A DNA stretch of 64,000 nucleotides from Smallanthus sonchifolius (GCA_023525975.1 CM042040.1:50995486-51059485), one strand, 5' to 3'. Positions 45,807-58,914 are shown, counted from the stretch's first letter. Program-made: numbers and translations. The notes: a model not told the origin generated them from the letters alone.

Positions 45807-48708
45807 TGTGACATTTCAAAAATATTCGTTGCGGAATTTATCATGTAAATATTAACATTTTATATTTAATCAAATTTATACAAATTAGTGTATTGGCAAA
45901 TTTCAATTTATGTACTTTTAATTTTTAAAAATATTTGAAGGTTATAAACTATATAAATTATGTTATTAAATTAAATAATTTATATAAATGGTTTTCAATT
46001 TTATTTACCATTCAATGAGATTGATTTTAAATAAAAACATAAGTTTTATAAAACTTTATATGCTTAAGTTTTATTTGGTTTTTATACAAATAAGTATTTT
46101 ATGTTATGAATTTAATTTAATTAGAATTTTATAAATTTTAAAAACTAATATAAAATTCTATACAAAAATTCTACATTTAAAAAGTTGCATATTTAATAAA
46201 ACAACATATTTTAATAAGATCTATAACTTTTATAAAGATTATTAATTATAAAATAATAATAAAATAAGTTTATAAAAACATTTTTAAATTAATTTGATTA
46301 AAAAAAGAAATTTAAATTAATTTATTCATTTAAAAGTTCAGGGATTGTATTGTAATAAATCGAACTCAAAGGTTTTAACAGAAAATAACTGTAGGGTCTG
46401 TTTCTGGACAATTTAAACTTCAGGGACCCATCCGTATTTATTTTATGGGTTAATTTAATATAAAGACAAACTCCAGGGACCATTTTTGCCAAACCTCGAT
46501 TCGTATTTCCGATTACCCCCAACAATGGTCCGGCGGTCCAAGGCTTTCTCCGGCGAACACCCCGACAGGGCTGTTCCCTGCACCTCGACAGCCGAAAGTG
46601 GTCTCTCTGGCTTCGTCTCTCCCACGCGAACAAGATCTCTCGACCAATTTGTCGATTAATCATACGGAAAGCCTGATTGTGTCTATGGCCGAAAGTCCAC
46701 GCCTCTAATACAGCCCCGACAGTCAACCTCCACGCCTACAAGAGGTCTCGACAGATTCGTCTCGTCCAGACGAGTGTCTGGACATACTCAATTACGTGTT
46801 TTAATATAAGGATCGAGCTCGGCTTTAAATGGCCATATACAGACCTGCTCGAGCTCGCCCACCTGCTCTCACTTCAAATTGAAACCACCATCGTGTTTGT
46901 CTCTTCTGTGCGAAGCTATACCACCCCTACTGATAGCCTAACTCCCTCTGGAACTCGAGATCACTATCTTGGTATTTCGGACGAAAAAGCTTGCCGACCA
47001 GACCCTTCGCGACCAAAGAGGTAACTCAAATCCATTCAATTGCCTTCTATTACCCTTTGGCAAACTATTCTAATCCAAATCGCGGCTTAAATCCATCGAT
47101 TGCCGGGCAAACCAATGTCCTCGGACACGGTTTGCCGGTTGCCGAGGACCAGTGACCAGTTTTCGCTTGTGTGTATATCAATTAAACGACACACACATAA
47201 CCAGCGATGGGCGGTAGCCCGGCTGGTTATGCGTGTGTGTGTTTGAGCTTCAGGTCGCGGGTTCGAGTCCTCTGGTCTCCGGCCCAACCCCATTTTTGCT
47301 CTGTTTTCATTTTTTTTATTTTATTTAATTATCTTAACTTATTTTAATATTATTTTTATACACTAAAGACTAAAACGAGTCGGTTTGATCGTTCGTTTTT
47401 TTTGAAACCGATTAAACAATCTTTTTAATCCATAAACTATTCCATTTTTTTTATAAATCTTGTAATATTATTTAAATACATTTTTATATATAAAATATCT
47501 TATATTTTTATAAATCTTGTAATACTTTTATAAACTTATTTAAATACATTTTTATATATAAAATGTCCTATATTTTTATAACTCTTGAAACATTTTTATA
47601 AACTTAATAAAATACATCTAATATATAAAATGTCTCATTTTCTTTATATAAACACTAGCAATGTTTTTTTTTAATAAACTTGTTAAAATAAATTTTAATA
47701 TACAAAATATCAACATAATTAGTCAAATAAAGACTTATCTTTTTATTTATTATTATTGTTTAAATACATTAAACATAATGATTAATTATTTAAAAATGTA
47801 ATATTTAAACAATATATATATATATATATTTTTAAAGTTAAAGTTTTACAAAACCATTATCATATTCCTACCACATTTTATACAAATAAATATTAAGGAT
47901 ATTATTATAAAACCTATACTCATTTAAATACGAATACACACATACATATAAACATACAATAATACCCATTTATCTACATAGGGTTTCATTGTGCTTAGAC
48001 TTCAACATACTTATCACCTACACGCGTGGACAAATACCCGCTTGCAAGGTGAGTTACATATCCCCTATTTACATTTTTATACATTTTGGGGTGAAACGTA
48101 ATCTGTGCTTACTTACATACAATTCAACTTGTGTTTACATGTGTAGATTATTGTGCTTTTGTGCTTGATCACTTGTTATGCTATGAATACTTTTAGGATG
48201 GTTTAAATTATGTGTAACTCACATAGTCTTGATTCCATGCCTATCACTTTTAGGGTAGCGGTATGCTATGCCTATCACGTTAAAACTTTTTGCTTATATA
48301 CAAAATTACATGCTTACAATTGGTATACATATAGTGAATTCTCCACATTATGCCATATCATACCATGCCAAACTATGAATTGTATAAACATTTTTAACTA
48401 AACTTTTATTTTATTTAAACATATGTAAACTCACCAACTCTCGTAGTTGACACTTGTTTTGGATTACGTTTCAGGTGAAGATATGTGATTGTGTGACTAT
48501 GTGTTGAAGGTGCTACACATAAGACTTTTGGACCTAGTAAAATAATTATGTGTAATATTCTAGAATAGGGTGTTGTAATTTGAATTGTATTTGGATATTT
48601 GGTATTTAAATCTTATTAATGAATTATGCAACCTTAGTAGATCATGTGCTTATGAACAATCATTTCATTGTCCGCCTCGATGATTCCGCCATCGGTCGGG
48701 GTGTGACA
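45807..48708 (+). repeat. C LTR-b (2902 bp)
   Basis: TGTGACATTTC to GGTCGGGGTGTGACA, shared between the two internal units. It contains a tRNA-like block (47215-47270) enclosed by an ATAACCAGC..GCTGGTTAT inverted repeat and a (TA)n run near 47815. Reading frames inside recur in all three LTRs only because the LTRs are copies. Confidence 0.92.
47191..47285 (+). other. tRNA-like A/B-box block in C LTR-b
   Basis: TAGCCCGGCTGG (47215-47226) resembles a Pol III A box. GGTTCGAGTCC (47260-47270) matches the B-box consensus 33 bp downstream. No full tRNA fold or anticodon arm is evident, and a (TG)n run fills the middle. It is also in LTR-c (53312-53367). Confidence 0.6.
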
Positions 48709-48711
48709 GAT

Positions 48712-48724
48712 TGGTATCAGAGCC
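48712..48724 (+). other. C internal-2 primer-binding site
   Basis: TGGTATCAGAGCC three bases after LTR-b; initiator tRNA-Met type. Confidence 0.88.
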
Positions 48725-49142
48725 ATGGTTATAGGGATTTAGGTTATTAGACACGATGACCTAGACTATAACCCTAGGACTCCCTTTTATGTGTTACGTG
48801 CTAAATGATTATTTGCTATGTGAATTATTTGTAGTTAGGTATTATTTGAATTTTCCCAAGTTTAGTACATGAGACTTATACACATACATACAAGGCCTTG
48901 AACACATGATACATACTTTACATACACATTTGACAAACAAACTTATGCAAACAAATACACTACCCATCCTTATCCATACTCTTTCCTAATCCTTATAAAT
49001 TGCAACATTCATACACATTTTATACTCATAGACTCTCAAGACTATAAAAATCTTGAAAATCTCGTCAACGACTAAATTTCTTGAAACTAGTAAAGGACAC
49101 GTGCAATCTGGAAGGGTGACACCTGTACATTGGGTTTTCTGT

Positions 49143-49195
49143 CTAGGAAAGCATTTCGTATAAATCCAAATAAACGGACCCGTATGCTTTCCTGG
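49143..49195 (+). other. Leader stem-loop, C internal-2
   Basis: CTAGGAAAGCAT pairs with ATGCTTTCCTGG. The A to G change relative to copy 1 gives a U-G wobble, so the stem is kept. Confidence 0.75.
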
Positions 49196-49696
49196 GAATT
49201 CCTGAAGTGAGTGTTTACCTATAGGCTAAAGCATGTCTCCTTGAAAGTTTTGAGGAATTATTTAACGTTGATAAGTCAACGTATTCGCAAGGATACAATC
49301 CGAACTTAAACTCAAAATTTGGGGACATTATAGCAAGGTAGGAAGAACTAGACGAACATACAAAACAAATCATTATTACGGGTGCACACATAATAACGAT
49401 TTGTAGTGCATGCGAATCCCGGCCAATCCTATCGCGCGAATAATGATCCATGTTATCATATCCCCCCAGGAATAGATTCCATGGCTTATTTCCCCTATTC
49501 TTTAGTGTTATAAATTTTGAATGAATTATGTGATCAGCTTTAGTCAGAACTTACATACATTATCATGCGACATGATGAGTGTCATCTCGCGTTCCTGCTT
49601 ACATTATTGTGAACAGTCTACCAACTGTAGCACATGCATGCCTATTTTAATCCTAAGTCTCATAAAATTTTGCCTTTTCTCATGGTATTTTATAGA

Positions 49697-51001
49697 ATGC
49701 CTCCCCGTCGCGCAGCTAATGCTAACTCCAGTAATCCCAACACTGACCTTGCTGCACTACTTACTCAACTAGTAGGCCAAATGATCCAAGCTAACAACAA
49801 CAGTGATGGGTCTAATACGCAAGGGAATGGTGCAAACCCACCATACTGCACATTCAAGTATTTCAATTCTTGCAACCCCACCAAATTCTTCGGGACGGAA
49901 GGTGCTACTGGCCTTCTTCAATGGTTTGAAAGTATGGAGAGTACTTTCCTAAACAATGATTGTCCCGACAACCTCAAAGTCCGTTATACTGCCAGCATCT
50001 TCCAAAAACGAGCACTCACCTGGTGGAACGGTGAGAAACGTACTCGAGGCAACGAATCCGCTATGTCCTTGTCTTGGGACGAAATGAAACGACTTATGAC
50101 TGACGAGTTCTGTCCTCGCAATGAAATGAGGAAGCTCGAAGCTGAATTTTGGGATCTCACCCAAGATAGCGGAGAGAATTTGGCTTACACCACTCGTTTT
50201 CAAGAACTAAGTCTGCTCGTGTCCCACATCGTTACTCCCTTAGCGCGGGGAATTGAGAAATACATAGGTGGACTGCCTATGCCGCTCCAAGACTCCGTAT
50301 TGGGAAGTAATCCCTCCACTCTTGAAGACGCTATCCGTTTGTCTGCTGTATTGACTGACAATCACGTCAAAGCGGGTACCTTATCCTGGAAGGGTACCAA
50401 GAAAGTGGTCGAAAAAGCTGCTACTTCTGTGTCCGACAAAGATGAAGAACCCAAATCTTCCCATCATGATAGGAAGCGTAAGGCCCAAAACTTTACGGCC
50501 GTCATACCTGCCGTACCTGTGACCCAAGTTACTCCTGCGGGTCAAATTCTGAGAAATTATGTAGGTTCATTTCCCCAATGCCCTACTTGCAAGTATCACC
50601 ATGCCCCACATGCTGCATGCCGTCTATGCTCAAAATGTGGACGCTATGGACACGTTGTTACTACTTGTCGTGCTCGCACTATCGTTAATCAAGCTACTCA
50701 AGGCAATCATCCAGTGCCTCTCACTGTCACCTATGGACGGGCCTGTTACGAATGTGGAGACCCAAACCACTTTCGAAACCAATGTCCAAGACTTCAAAAT
50801 CAAGGTGGTCCTCGTGGACGAGCATTTAATATAAATGCTAACGAGGCTCCGGCCAATGACAACACTGTCAACGGTACGTTCCTTTGTTCACTATCTTTAT
50901 ACATCCGTTTTATTCAATATTCAAGATTGTGTCTCTTGTTTTTAACCAACTATTTGCTAAACAACCAACCAATTTTGATAACTCGTATATCATGGAAATA
51001 G
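49697..51001 (+). CDS. C Gag, copy 2, open; protease motif destroyed
   Basis: The start MPPRRAANANSS at 49697 is preferred over the in-frame ATG at 49634 because Gag N-termini of this type begin with a basic MPPRR. The frame is open for 434 codons: Gag core with FFGTEGATGLLQW, RALTWWNGEKR, ..MRKLEAEFWDLTQ and TPLARGIEKYIGGLP; then knuckles CRLCSKCGRYGHVVTTC (overlapping CX2C) and CYECGDPNHFRNQC near 50620-50800. After NTVNGTFL, where protease should begin, the expected LFDTGA reads LFNIQD in the neighbouring frame, in both copies. The product could form particles but could not mature itself. All pol domains are missing. Confidence 0.88.
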   Translation: MPPRRAANANSSNPNTDLAALLTQLVGQMIQANNNSDGSNTQGNGANPPYCTFKYFNSCNPTKFFGTEGATGLLQWFESMESTFLNNDCPDNLKVRYTASIFQKRALTWWNGEKRTRGNESAMSLSWDEMKRLMTDEFCPRNEMRKLEAEFWDLTQDSGENLAYTTRFQELSLLVSHIVTPLARGIEKYIGGLPMPLQDSVLGSNPSTLEDAIRLSAVLTDNHVKAGTLSWKGTKKVVEKAATSVSDKDEEPKSSHHDRKRKAQNFTAVIPAVPVTQVTPAGQILRNYVGSFPQCPTCKYHHAPHAACRLCSKCGRYGHVVTTCRARTIVNQATQGNHPVPLTVTYGRACYECGDPNHFRNQCPRLQNQGGPRGRAFNINANEAPANDNTVNGTFLCSLSLYIRFIQYSRLCLLFLTNYLLNNQPILITRISWK

Positions 51002-51895
51002 CGGATGGGAAATCCATTGCTATAAGTTCTATAACCCGGGATTGCATATAACAGCTATGCTATCACCATTCATCTCATCCCTATACTTTTGTGAAACAAA
51101 CCTATTATGTTTAAACTCGGTCATACAACTTGCTAGCTCTGTTAAAGTTTACTTAAATTGTTGAAGTTCCAAATCCTAGTAATTATGCACGGGGAATCCC
51201 CGGTATATCAAAGGGGTGGTGGGTTAGCCGCTGGTACACCCTATACATAAACCCACTTGATATAACGAGTATAAACCGTGCATAAGTACTAGGAAGAGGA
51301 TCGGTTCTTGAATTGTTAGACATATTTGTGATATAAAACCACTCATAGACGTGATAACAAATTTTATGCATTTCATTGTACAATTTTCAATTGAGAAAGG
51401 TGATTTAATTAAAATGATCTAAATACTAGTAATTATGCATGGGAAATCCCCGGTATATCAAAGGGGTGGTGGGTTAGCCGCTGGTACACCCTATACATAA
51501 ACCCAGTTGATATAACGAGTATAAATACTAAGAGGAGGACCGGTTTTTGAAAATGTTTTTACAAATTTTGAAAATATGAACACCCGTGGGGTGGAGTTTT
51601 AAAGGAAAATGCCACGTCGCAAGGTGATTGGCACCAATATCGTTAAATCTGGTTTCTAGTAGTTTACATTCATGCGTTGTACGAGCAATTGTATGCATAA
51701 ATCTCATTATACTATTAGAACAATTAGTTGACAACTCGACTCAAATTAACACCATCATCCGTTATCATACGCTATTTCCCCGTTGAATCTTTCTCTTGTG
51801 AAGAAATTCCATTCTAAGTCCTTTGGCATCTCTTTCCCGCTTCTATAACGCTCGCTAATCGAATTTCGGGACGAAATTCCTTCAACTTGGGAGAC
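51002..51895 (+). other. C internal-2, 3' part, noncoding
   Basis: Same content as 44901-45806: protease remnant, the duplicated ~125 bp segment (51171-51296 and 51420-51541, the second slightly deleted) and the polypurine tract ACTTGGGAGAC, one G shorter than in internal-1. Confidence 0.8.
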
Positions 51896-54826
51896 TGTGA
51901 CATTTCAAAAATCTTCGTTGCGGAATTTATCATGTAAATATTAACATTTTATATTTAATCAAATTTATACAAATTAGTGTATTGGCAAATTTCAATTTAT
52001 GTACTTTTAATTTTTAAAAATATTTGAAGGTTATAAACTATATAAATTATGTTATTAAATTAAATAATTTATATAAATGGTTTTCAATTTTATTTACCAT
52101 TCAATGAGATTGATTTTAAATAAAAACATAAGTTTTATAAAACTTTATATGCTTAAGTTTTATTTGGTTTTTATACAAATAAGTATTTTATGTTATGAAT
52201 TTAATTTATTAGAATTTTATAAATTTTAAAAACTAATATAAAATTCTATACAAAAATTCTACATTTAAAAAGTTGCATATTTAATAAAACAACATATTTT
52301 AATAAGACTTATAACTTTTATAAAGATTATTAATTATAAAATAATAATAAAATAAGTTTATAAAAACATTTTTAAATTAATTTGATTAAAAAAAGAAATT
52401 TAAATTAATTTATTCATTTAAAAGTTCAGGATTGTATTGTAATAAATCGAACTCAAAGGTTTTAACAGAAAATAACTGTAGGGTCTGTTTCTGGACAATT
52501 TAAACTTCAGGGACCCATCCGTATTTATTTTAGGGGTTAATTTAATATAAAGACAAACTCCAGGGACCATTTTTGCCAAACCTCGATTCGTATTTCCGGT
52601 TACCCCCAACAATGGTCCGGCGGTCCAAGGCTTTCTCCGGCGAACACCCCGACAGGGCTGTTCCCTGCACCTCGACAGCCGAAAGTGGTCTCTCTGGCTT
52701 CGTCTCTCCCACGCGAACAAGATCTCTCGACCAATTTGTCGATTAATCATACGGAAAGCCTGATTGTGTCTATGGCCGAAAGTCCACGCCTCTAATACAG
52801 CCCCGACAGTCAACCTCCACGCCTACAAGAGGTCTCGACAGATTCGTCTCGTCCAGACGAGTGTCTGGACATACTCAATTACGTGTTTTAATATAAGGAT
52901 CGAGCTCGGCTTTAAATGGCCATTTACAGACCTGCTCGAGCTCGCCCACCCTCCTCCACCTGCTCTCACTTCAAATTGAAACCACCATCGTGTTCGTCTA
53001 TTCTGTGCGAAGCTATACCACCCCTACTGACGGCCTAACTCCCTCTGGAACTCGAGATCACTATCTTGGTATTTCGGACCAAAAAGCTTGCCGACCAGAC
53101 CCTTCGCGACCAAAGAGGTAACTCAAATCCATTCAATTGCCTTCTATTACCCTTTGGCAAACTATTCTAATCCAAATCGCGGCTTAAATCCATCGATTGC
53201 CGGGCAAACCAATGTCCTCGGACACGGTTTGCCGGTTGCCGAGGACCAGCGACCAGTTTTCGCTTGTGTGTATATCAATTAAACGACACACACATAACCA
53301 GCAATGGGCGGTAGCCCGGCTGGTTATGTGTGTGTGTGTTTGAGCTTCAGGTCGCGGGTTCGAGTCCTCTGGTCTCCGGCCCAACCCCATTTTTGCTCTG
53401 TTTTCATTTTTTTTATTTTATTTAATTATCTTAACTTATTTTAATATTATTTTTATACACTAAAGACTAAAACGAGTCAGTTTGATCATTCGTTTATTTT
53501 GAAACCGATTAAACAATCTTTTTAATCCATAAACTATTCCATTTTTTTTTATAAATCTTGTAATATTATTTAAATACATTTTTATATATAAAATATCTTA
53601 TATTTTTATAAATCTTGTAATACTTTTATAAACTTATTTAAATACATTTTTATATATAAAATGTCCTATATTTTTATAACTCTTGAAACATTTTTATAAA
53701 CTTAATAAAATACATCTAATATATAAAATGTCTCATTTTCTTTATATAAACACTAGCAATGTTTTTTTTAATAAACTTGTTAAAATAAATTTTAATATAC
53801 AAAATATCAACATAATTAGTCAAATAAAGACTTATCTTTTTATTTATTATTATTGTTTAAATACATTAAACATAATGATTAATTATTTAAAAATGTAATA
53901 TTTAAACAATATATATATATATATATATATATCTATATATATATATATTTTTAAAGTTAAAGTTTTACAAAACCATTATCATATTCCTACCACATTTTAT
54001 ACAAATAAATATTAAGGATATTATTATAAAACCTATACTCATTTAAATACGAATACGCACATACATATAAACATACAATAATACCCATTTATCTACATAG
54101 GGTTTCATTGTGCTTAGACTTCAACATACTTATCACCTACACGCGTGGAAAAATACCCGCTTGCAAGGTGAGTTACATATCCCTATTTACATTTTTATAC
54201 ATTTTGGGGTGAAACGTAATCTGTGCTTACTTACATACAATTCAACTTGTGTTTACATGTGTAGATTATTGTGCTTTTGTGCTTGATCACTTGTTATGCT
54301 ATGAATACTTTTAGGATGATTTAAATTATGTGTAACCCACATAGTCTTGATTCCATTCCTATCACTTTTAGGGTAGCGGTATGCTATGCCTATCACGTTA
54401 AACCTTTATGCTTTTATACAAAATTACATGCTTACAATTGGTATACATATAGTGAATTCTCCACATTATGCCATATCATACCATGTCAAACTATGAATTG
54501 TATAAACATTTTTAACTAAACTTTTATTTTATTTAAACATATGTAAACTCACCAACTCTCGTAGTTGACACTTGTTTTGGATTACGTTTCAGGTGAAGAT
54601 ATGTGATTGTGTGACTATGTGTTGAAGGTGCTACACATAAGACTTTTGGACCTAGTAAAATAATTATGTGTAATATTCTAGAATAGGGTGTTGTAATTTG
54701 AATTGTATTTGGATATTTGGTATTTAAATCTTATTAATGAATTATGCAACCTTAGTAGATCATGTGCTTATGAACAATCATTTCATTGTCCGCCTCGATG
54801 ATTCCGCCATCGGTCGGGGTGTGACA
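51896..54826 (+). repeat. C LTR-c (2931 bp)
   Basis: Near-identical to LTR-b. It has a longer (TA)n run near 53910-53948 and retains the tRNA-like block (A box 53312-53323, B box 53357-53367). The right flank actct follows at 54827. Confidence 0.92.
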
Positions 54827-56125
54827 ACTCTGTCGAGGTTCATTATGGGTTTAGAGTCTTAAACGTGGAGCTTGTTTATTCTATAGTAGGCTTCTTCCCT
54901 TTCGGGAAAGCGATCAGGTTACTAATCACTTTGTTAATGTACTTTAGGTTTAAAAGACGTTAAGTTTTGTTTACAAGAAACAGTGATGTGTAAGTTTTAA
55001 GGACGTATGAAGGTTTTGAGATTAAAAGTGTAACAAAGTTTTTGAGTTAGTCATAAAATGAAGTTTGCTTGAGTGACGAAAAATGAAATGAGACATAAGG
55101 GTTTCCCCTTATGTGCCAAGTTTATAAAATAATGAAGTTTGTAAAAAGACTTGTATGTCAATACATAGTTTTAAATGTGCTGGTATTACCAGGATCATGA
55201 AGTTTAAAGATGTATGAACACTTTGAGATGTATAAAAGTGTAGCAAAAGTTTGAGTGAGTTATTTAGAGTAGTTTGATTGAGTGATGAAAATAAGATGAA
55301 ACACAAGGGTTTCCCCTTAAGTGTTATGTTCATAAAATAATGAAGTTTATAGGAGAATTTGTAGAGTAATACATAGTTTTAAGGGTTGTATTACAACGAT
55401 CACGAAGTTTATTGGGTAGTATCTATAAATATAAGTTTATGTATGTAATTTTTAAGTATAATCTCGTAAGAATTTCTCCTTGAAGGTAACTCCTTCAGGT
55501 CATGACGAGTAAGCATGCTGTCATGTGACAAGACGGGACTTAAGAATCATAGAATAAAGGTTACAGAGGAAAGTTTTTGAATCATGAATTTATGAAGCGT
55601 AAAGTATTTGAGATGGCACTCATTTAGTGCATATCACTAAGTGAGTATTTTGACATATCAAGAGAAATTTGAGCTCACTAATGTTTAGAGAAGTCGTGCA
55701 TTCCTATAAGTGGATACTCATCCCAAGAATTCCCAGGAAAGCATACGGGTCCAACGGTTGATTTGGATTTATACGAAATGCTTTCCTTGACAGAATTTCC
55801 CAGAATACAGGTATCCACCCTTCCGGTCCGCACAAGTTCTCACACATTATCTAGAACTTAAATATTCTTGACGAGAGTTTAGTGGTGGCTTAGACTTAAA
55901 GCCTAAGAACGTGTCCTCGATGTAGTAGCCTCTTGTAGTACGTAGGTAAGTAGAATCGTAGAATCGTAGAATCTCCAAGCGTTCACGTATAAGATTTAAG
56001 AATAGAATGAGGAGAGAATTCCAAGTAAAGGACATGAGATAACTCATGTTTGGGTCTCCTAATTTATAGTCTAGGTCATGTGTCTAATAACCTAATTCCC
56101 TATAACCAAGGCTCTGATACCAATC
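54827..56125 (-). other. Element B internal region, 5' side (leader), no gene
   Basis: In sense it starts with the primer site GATTGGTATCAGAGCC (56125-56110). The leader stem-loop follows (55787-55778 with 55744-55735; AGGAAAGCAT/ATGCTTTCCT). A segment containing AAGGGTTTCCCCTTA occurs twice (about 55085-55145 and 55290-55350). No open frame resembles Gag, which separates B from C. Confidence 0.75.
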
Positions 56126-58879
56126 TGTCACACTCCAACCGACGGCGGATTATACGTCGGGGCGGACGCGATTGTTCAATAGCACAAGGTTGACTATTAA
56201 AGTTTCAATAGTTTTATTAAATAACTTCAAAGTTACAATACAAAGAATAAATCAAATACATAACAAGAATACAAGTCTAATTGATTAAGCATTCTAGGTC
56301 CAAGCATCCTATGTGATCACAATAAAGTCTCATGTTGTAGTACCTGAAACATGTGAAAGAATCTGTCAACTACAAAATAGTTGGTGAGATACAAAGGTTT
56401 TTACACAGTTTAACAAGGATTTGAAAAGAATTACAATTCACTATGATATATGCATTCTATAATGTAAGTATGAGAAACAAGTATCTTAAACATTGTGCAC
56501 TTCAACCCTCCAACCAAGTTTAGGCATAACCCGCAGGTTACCCTTATAAGTCTCAAGTTTAACATAAGAATAAGCATCTAGTCATAGTTGTACAAGAATT
56601 GTATAAGTTTAAAGTTTTGAACATGTTTCACCCCAAAAGTAAAGAAAGGAAAAAGGGGCTAAGTATACTCACTTGGATGATGAGGAAGTGTCCGACACGG
56701 ATAAGTATTTGCAAGATTTTGAGGGAGAATATCCTCACAATAAGCCTAAGAATGCAAGTCTAAAGATTTAAGTTTGTTTCTACAAATCTAAGGCAGAAGA
56801 TCTAGGTTTTCATGATTTCGACTAGGGTTCCAAGTGGGAGGTGGGATTGTTTGTGTTTATAAAGTTTTAAATTAAGTTTAAAATAAAGGTTTCGAAGGAA
56901 TGATACAAGACTTGAATGTCAAAGTTTAATAGATTTATAGATTAGAATAATTATTAATTAAAATAATTATTTAAAAGTTTCACAATTATAAATTTTACAT
57001 GCTAGGTAAAAATAATCGAAATAGTTTTCTAAGTATTTAGAAATAAATCATTTACAAGAATAATTACTTATTTAATCAACATAAATCATTTGAGATTTAA
57101 TTAAGTTTCTAAGTATTAAGTATTTATAATACAAATTAATTCGTAATATAAATACGTTTAAATGAATAATAACACTCATAAGTTTATAAGATATTAAATA
57201 GAATATGGTTATGTCTTAATTATAAGTTTATAAATATTTTTAAAGTCTAAAAGAAAACCATAAGTTTAATAGGTTTTAAATAGAGTTTCTATTAATTTAT
57301 AAGTTTATAAGTGTTTAAATAAAGTTTTACAAGTTCATAAATGTTTAAAGTTTTCATTTAGTTTTTATACAGTTTATAACTTTATAATTATTTAGGAAAT
57401 AAATAAAGAATAATTATTTCTCTCCTTTTATATAAACAAATAGATTTATGTTTATATAAATTTTATGAAGTGTATAAATTTATAAATTTATAAGTTTCTG
57501 ATTTTTAAATAAATCTATAAACTTTTCTGATTTTATAAATGTTTATATAAATTTTCTGTTTTAATAAAAATTAAATGATTGATTTAAAGTTTTTAAATAA
57601 ATCTGTTTATTTTCGAATAAAAATATAACAAATTAAATTCCAATTCGTTTCTGATATAGTGTAAGTTTTATAAAGTTTATAAGTATTTTTATAGTTTTTA
57701 AGTGTTTAAAAACTATTTTTAAAGAATTTATTATTACAAGTTTAACTAAATTTAACTAATTAAAATATCTCAGAATACAAAAAAGTGTAAATAAAATTCG
57801 TTTTTATGTTTATAAAAACTTTACAGAATTTATAAAAATAATTATAAATGTTAAATATGAGTAAAAAGCATTAAAAGAAATCAAATACTAAAACTCGGTT
57901 TACTGGGTTCGAACTCGGGTCCTTGCCCGGTTCACCCGAATACACACGCACCACTAACCACCCAACTACGGGCCTTGTTAGTGTTAAAACAGGAAAAATA
58001 AATTTATAAACACAACCTCAATCCAGCCCCAAATTCGTATGAACCCTAACTTTTCAATCCTTGAATTCGACTCGAATTACCCTCTGTTTATGAAATAAAA
58101 CAGAGGGCTTCTGATCCACTCACGAAAACGACCATGATGGACCTAAGAATTACCTGAAATGATGAAGGAATGAGGGAGAACGAGTCGAGCTTCCTTCGTG
58201 ACTGACCACGGATCTAAACGGTGATTGCAGGTATGATTTGAAGAAATTGGGTGTTTAGTGAGTTGAGGTGTGATTTCGTTTAGATCCTTCGACTAATATT
58301 TATAGTCGATTTTATCATTAAATGCCAAAACGGTTGAGGAGTTTATGGTTGGGCCGAAAGGGTTAAATCGCGGAGCATGCGGGTGCTAAGCTCGAAATCA
58401 AGCATTGATTACAGTTAGGTTGGAGTCGCATGCACGTATGGGAGCCCGAGGTACAATGAACCTGGCCGGAAATCATGATTTTGGTAAATGGGAAGTGTAA
58501 ACCGGCTTGGGTGGGAGTCGAACTTGTGTCTGGTTTGGGTTCCGGCAATTTGGGGAAATTGCACAACTAGCCCCTGGAGTTTCAGACTATTATCATTCTA
58601 AGTTAAAACATGGATTTAAGTTTAAAATAAGTTTCAATAAATGACAGTTTCAGTCCCCGGACTTTTTATAAAAATATTTATGTTATATTTTTATAAACAC
58701 TACATAAGTTTTATTTCCTTTTATTTCCTTTTATTATTTTATACATTTATAAAATAATTTCTAAGATTTATGATTTACAAGTTTAAGTGTTTTAGAATAA
58801 GTTTATAAATTTATATAATTATAAATTCATAAAGTTTTTAATAATTTAATTATAAGGTATATACTCTTAAATAAGTCTC

Positions 58880-58914
<35 letters not shown>

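Larger units (their letters stand above)
28720..54826 (+). mobile_element. C: tandem LTR-internal-LTR-internal-LTR gag-only element
   Basis: The parts are LTR-a (28720-42687 including G), internal-1 (42688-45806), LTR-b (45807-48708), internal-2 (48709-51895) and LTR-c (51896-54826). Each internal starts with an initiator-Met primer site and ends with an ACTTGGGGAGAC-like polypurine tract. The outer 5 bp flanks are accct (28715-28719) and actct (54827-54831), differing by one transition, so the array behaves as one insertion. Neither internal region has RT, RNase H or integrase. Copies are highly similar, suggesting recent amplification or unequal exchange. Confidence 0.88.

Noticed and set aside
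47191..47285. A functional tRNA gene
   Set aside because: Only A/B-box-like motifs are present; no acceptor pairing or anticodon arm is visible, and a (TG)n run occupies the middle.
53905..53950. Alternating TA runs (also near 11161, 12014, 30719, 47815 and 58880) as replication origins or regulatory sites
   Set aside because: They are ordinary microsatellites with variable length between LTR copies.
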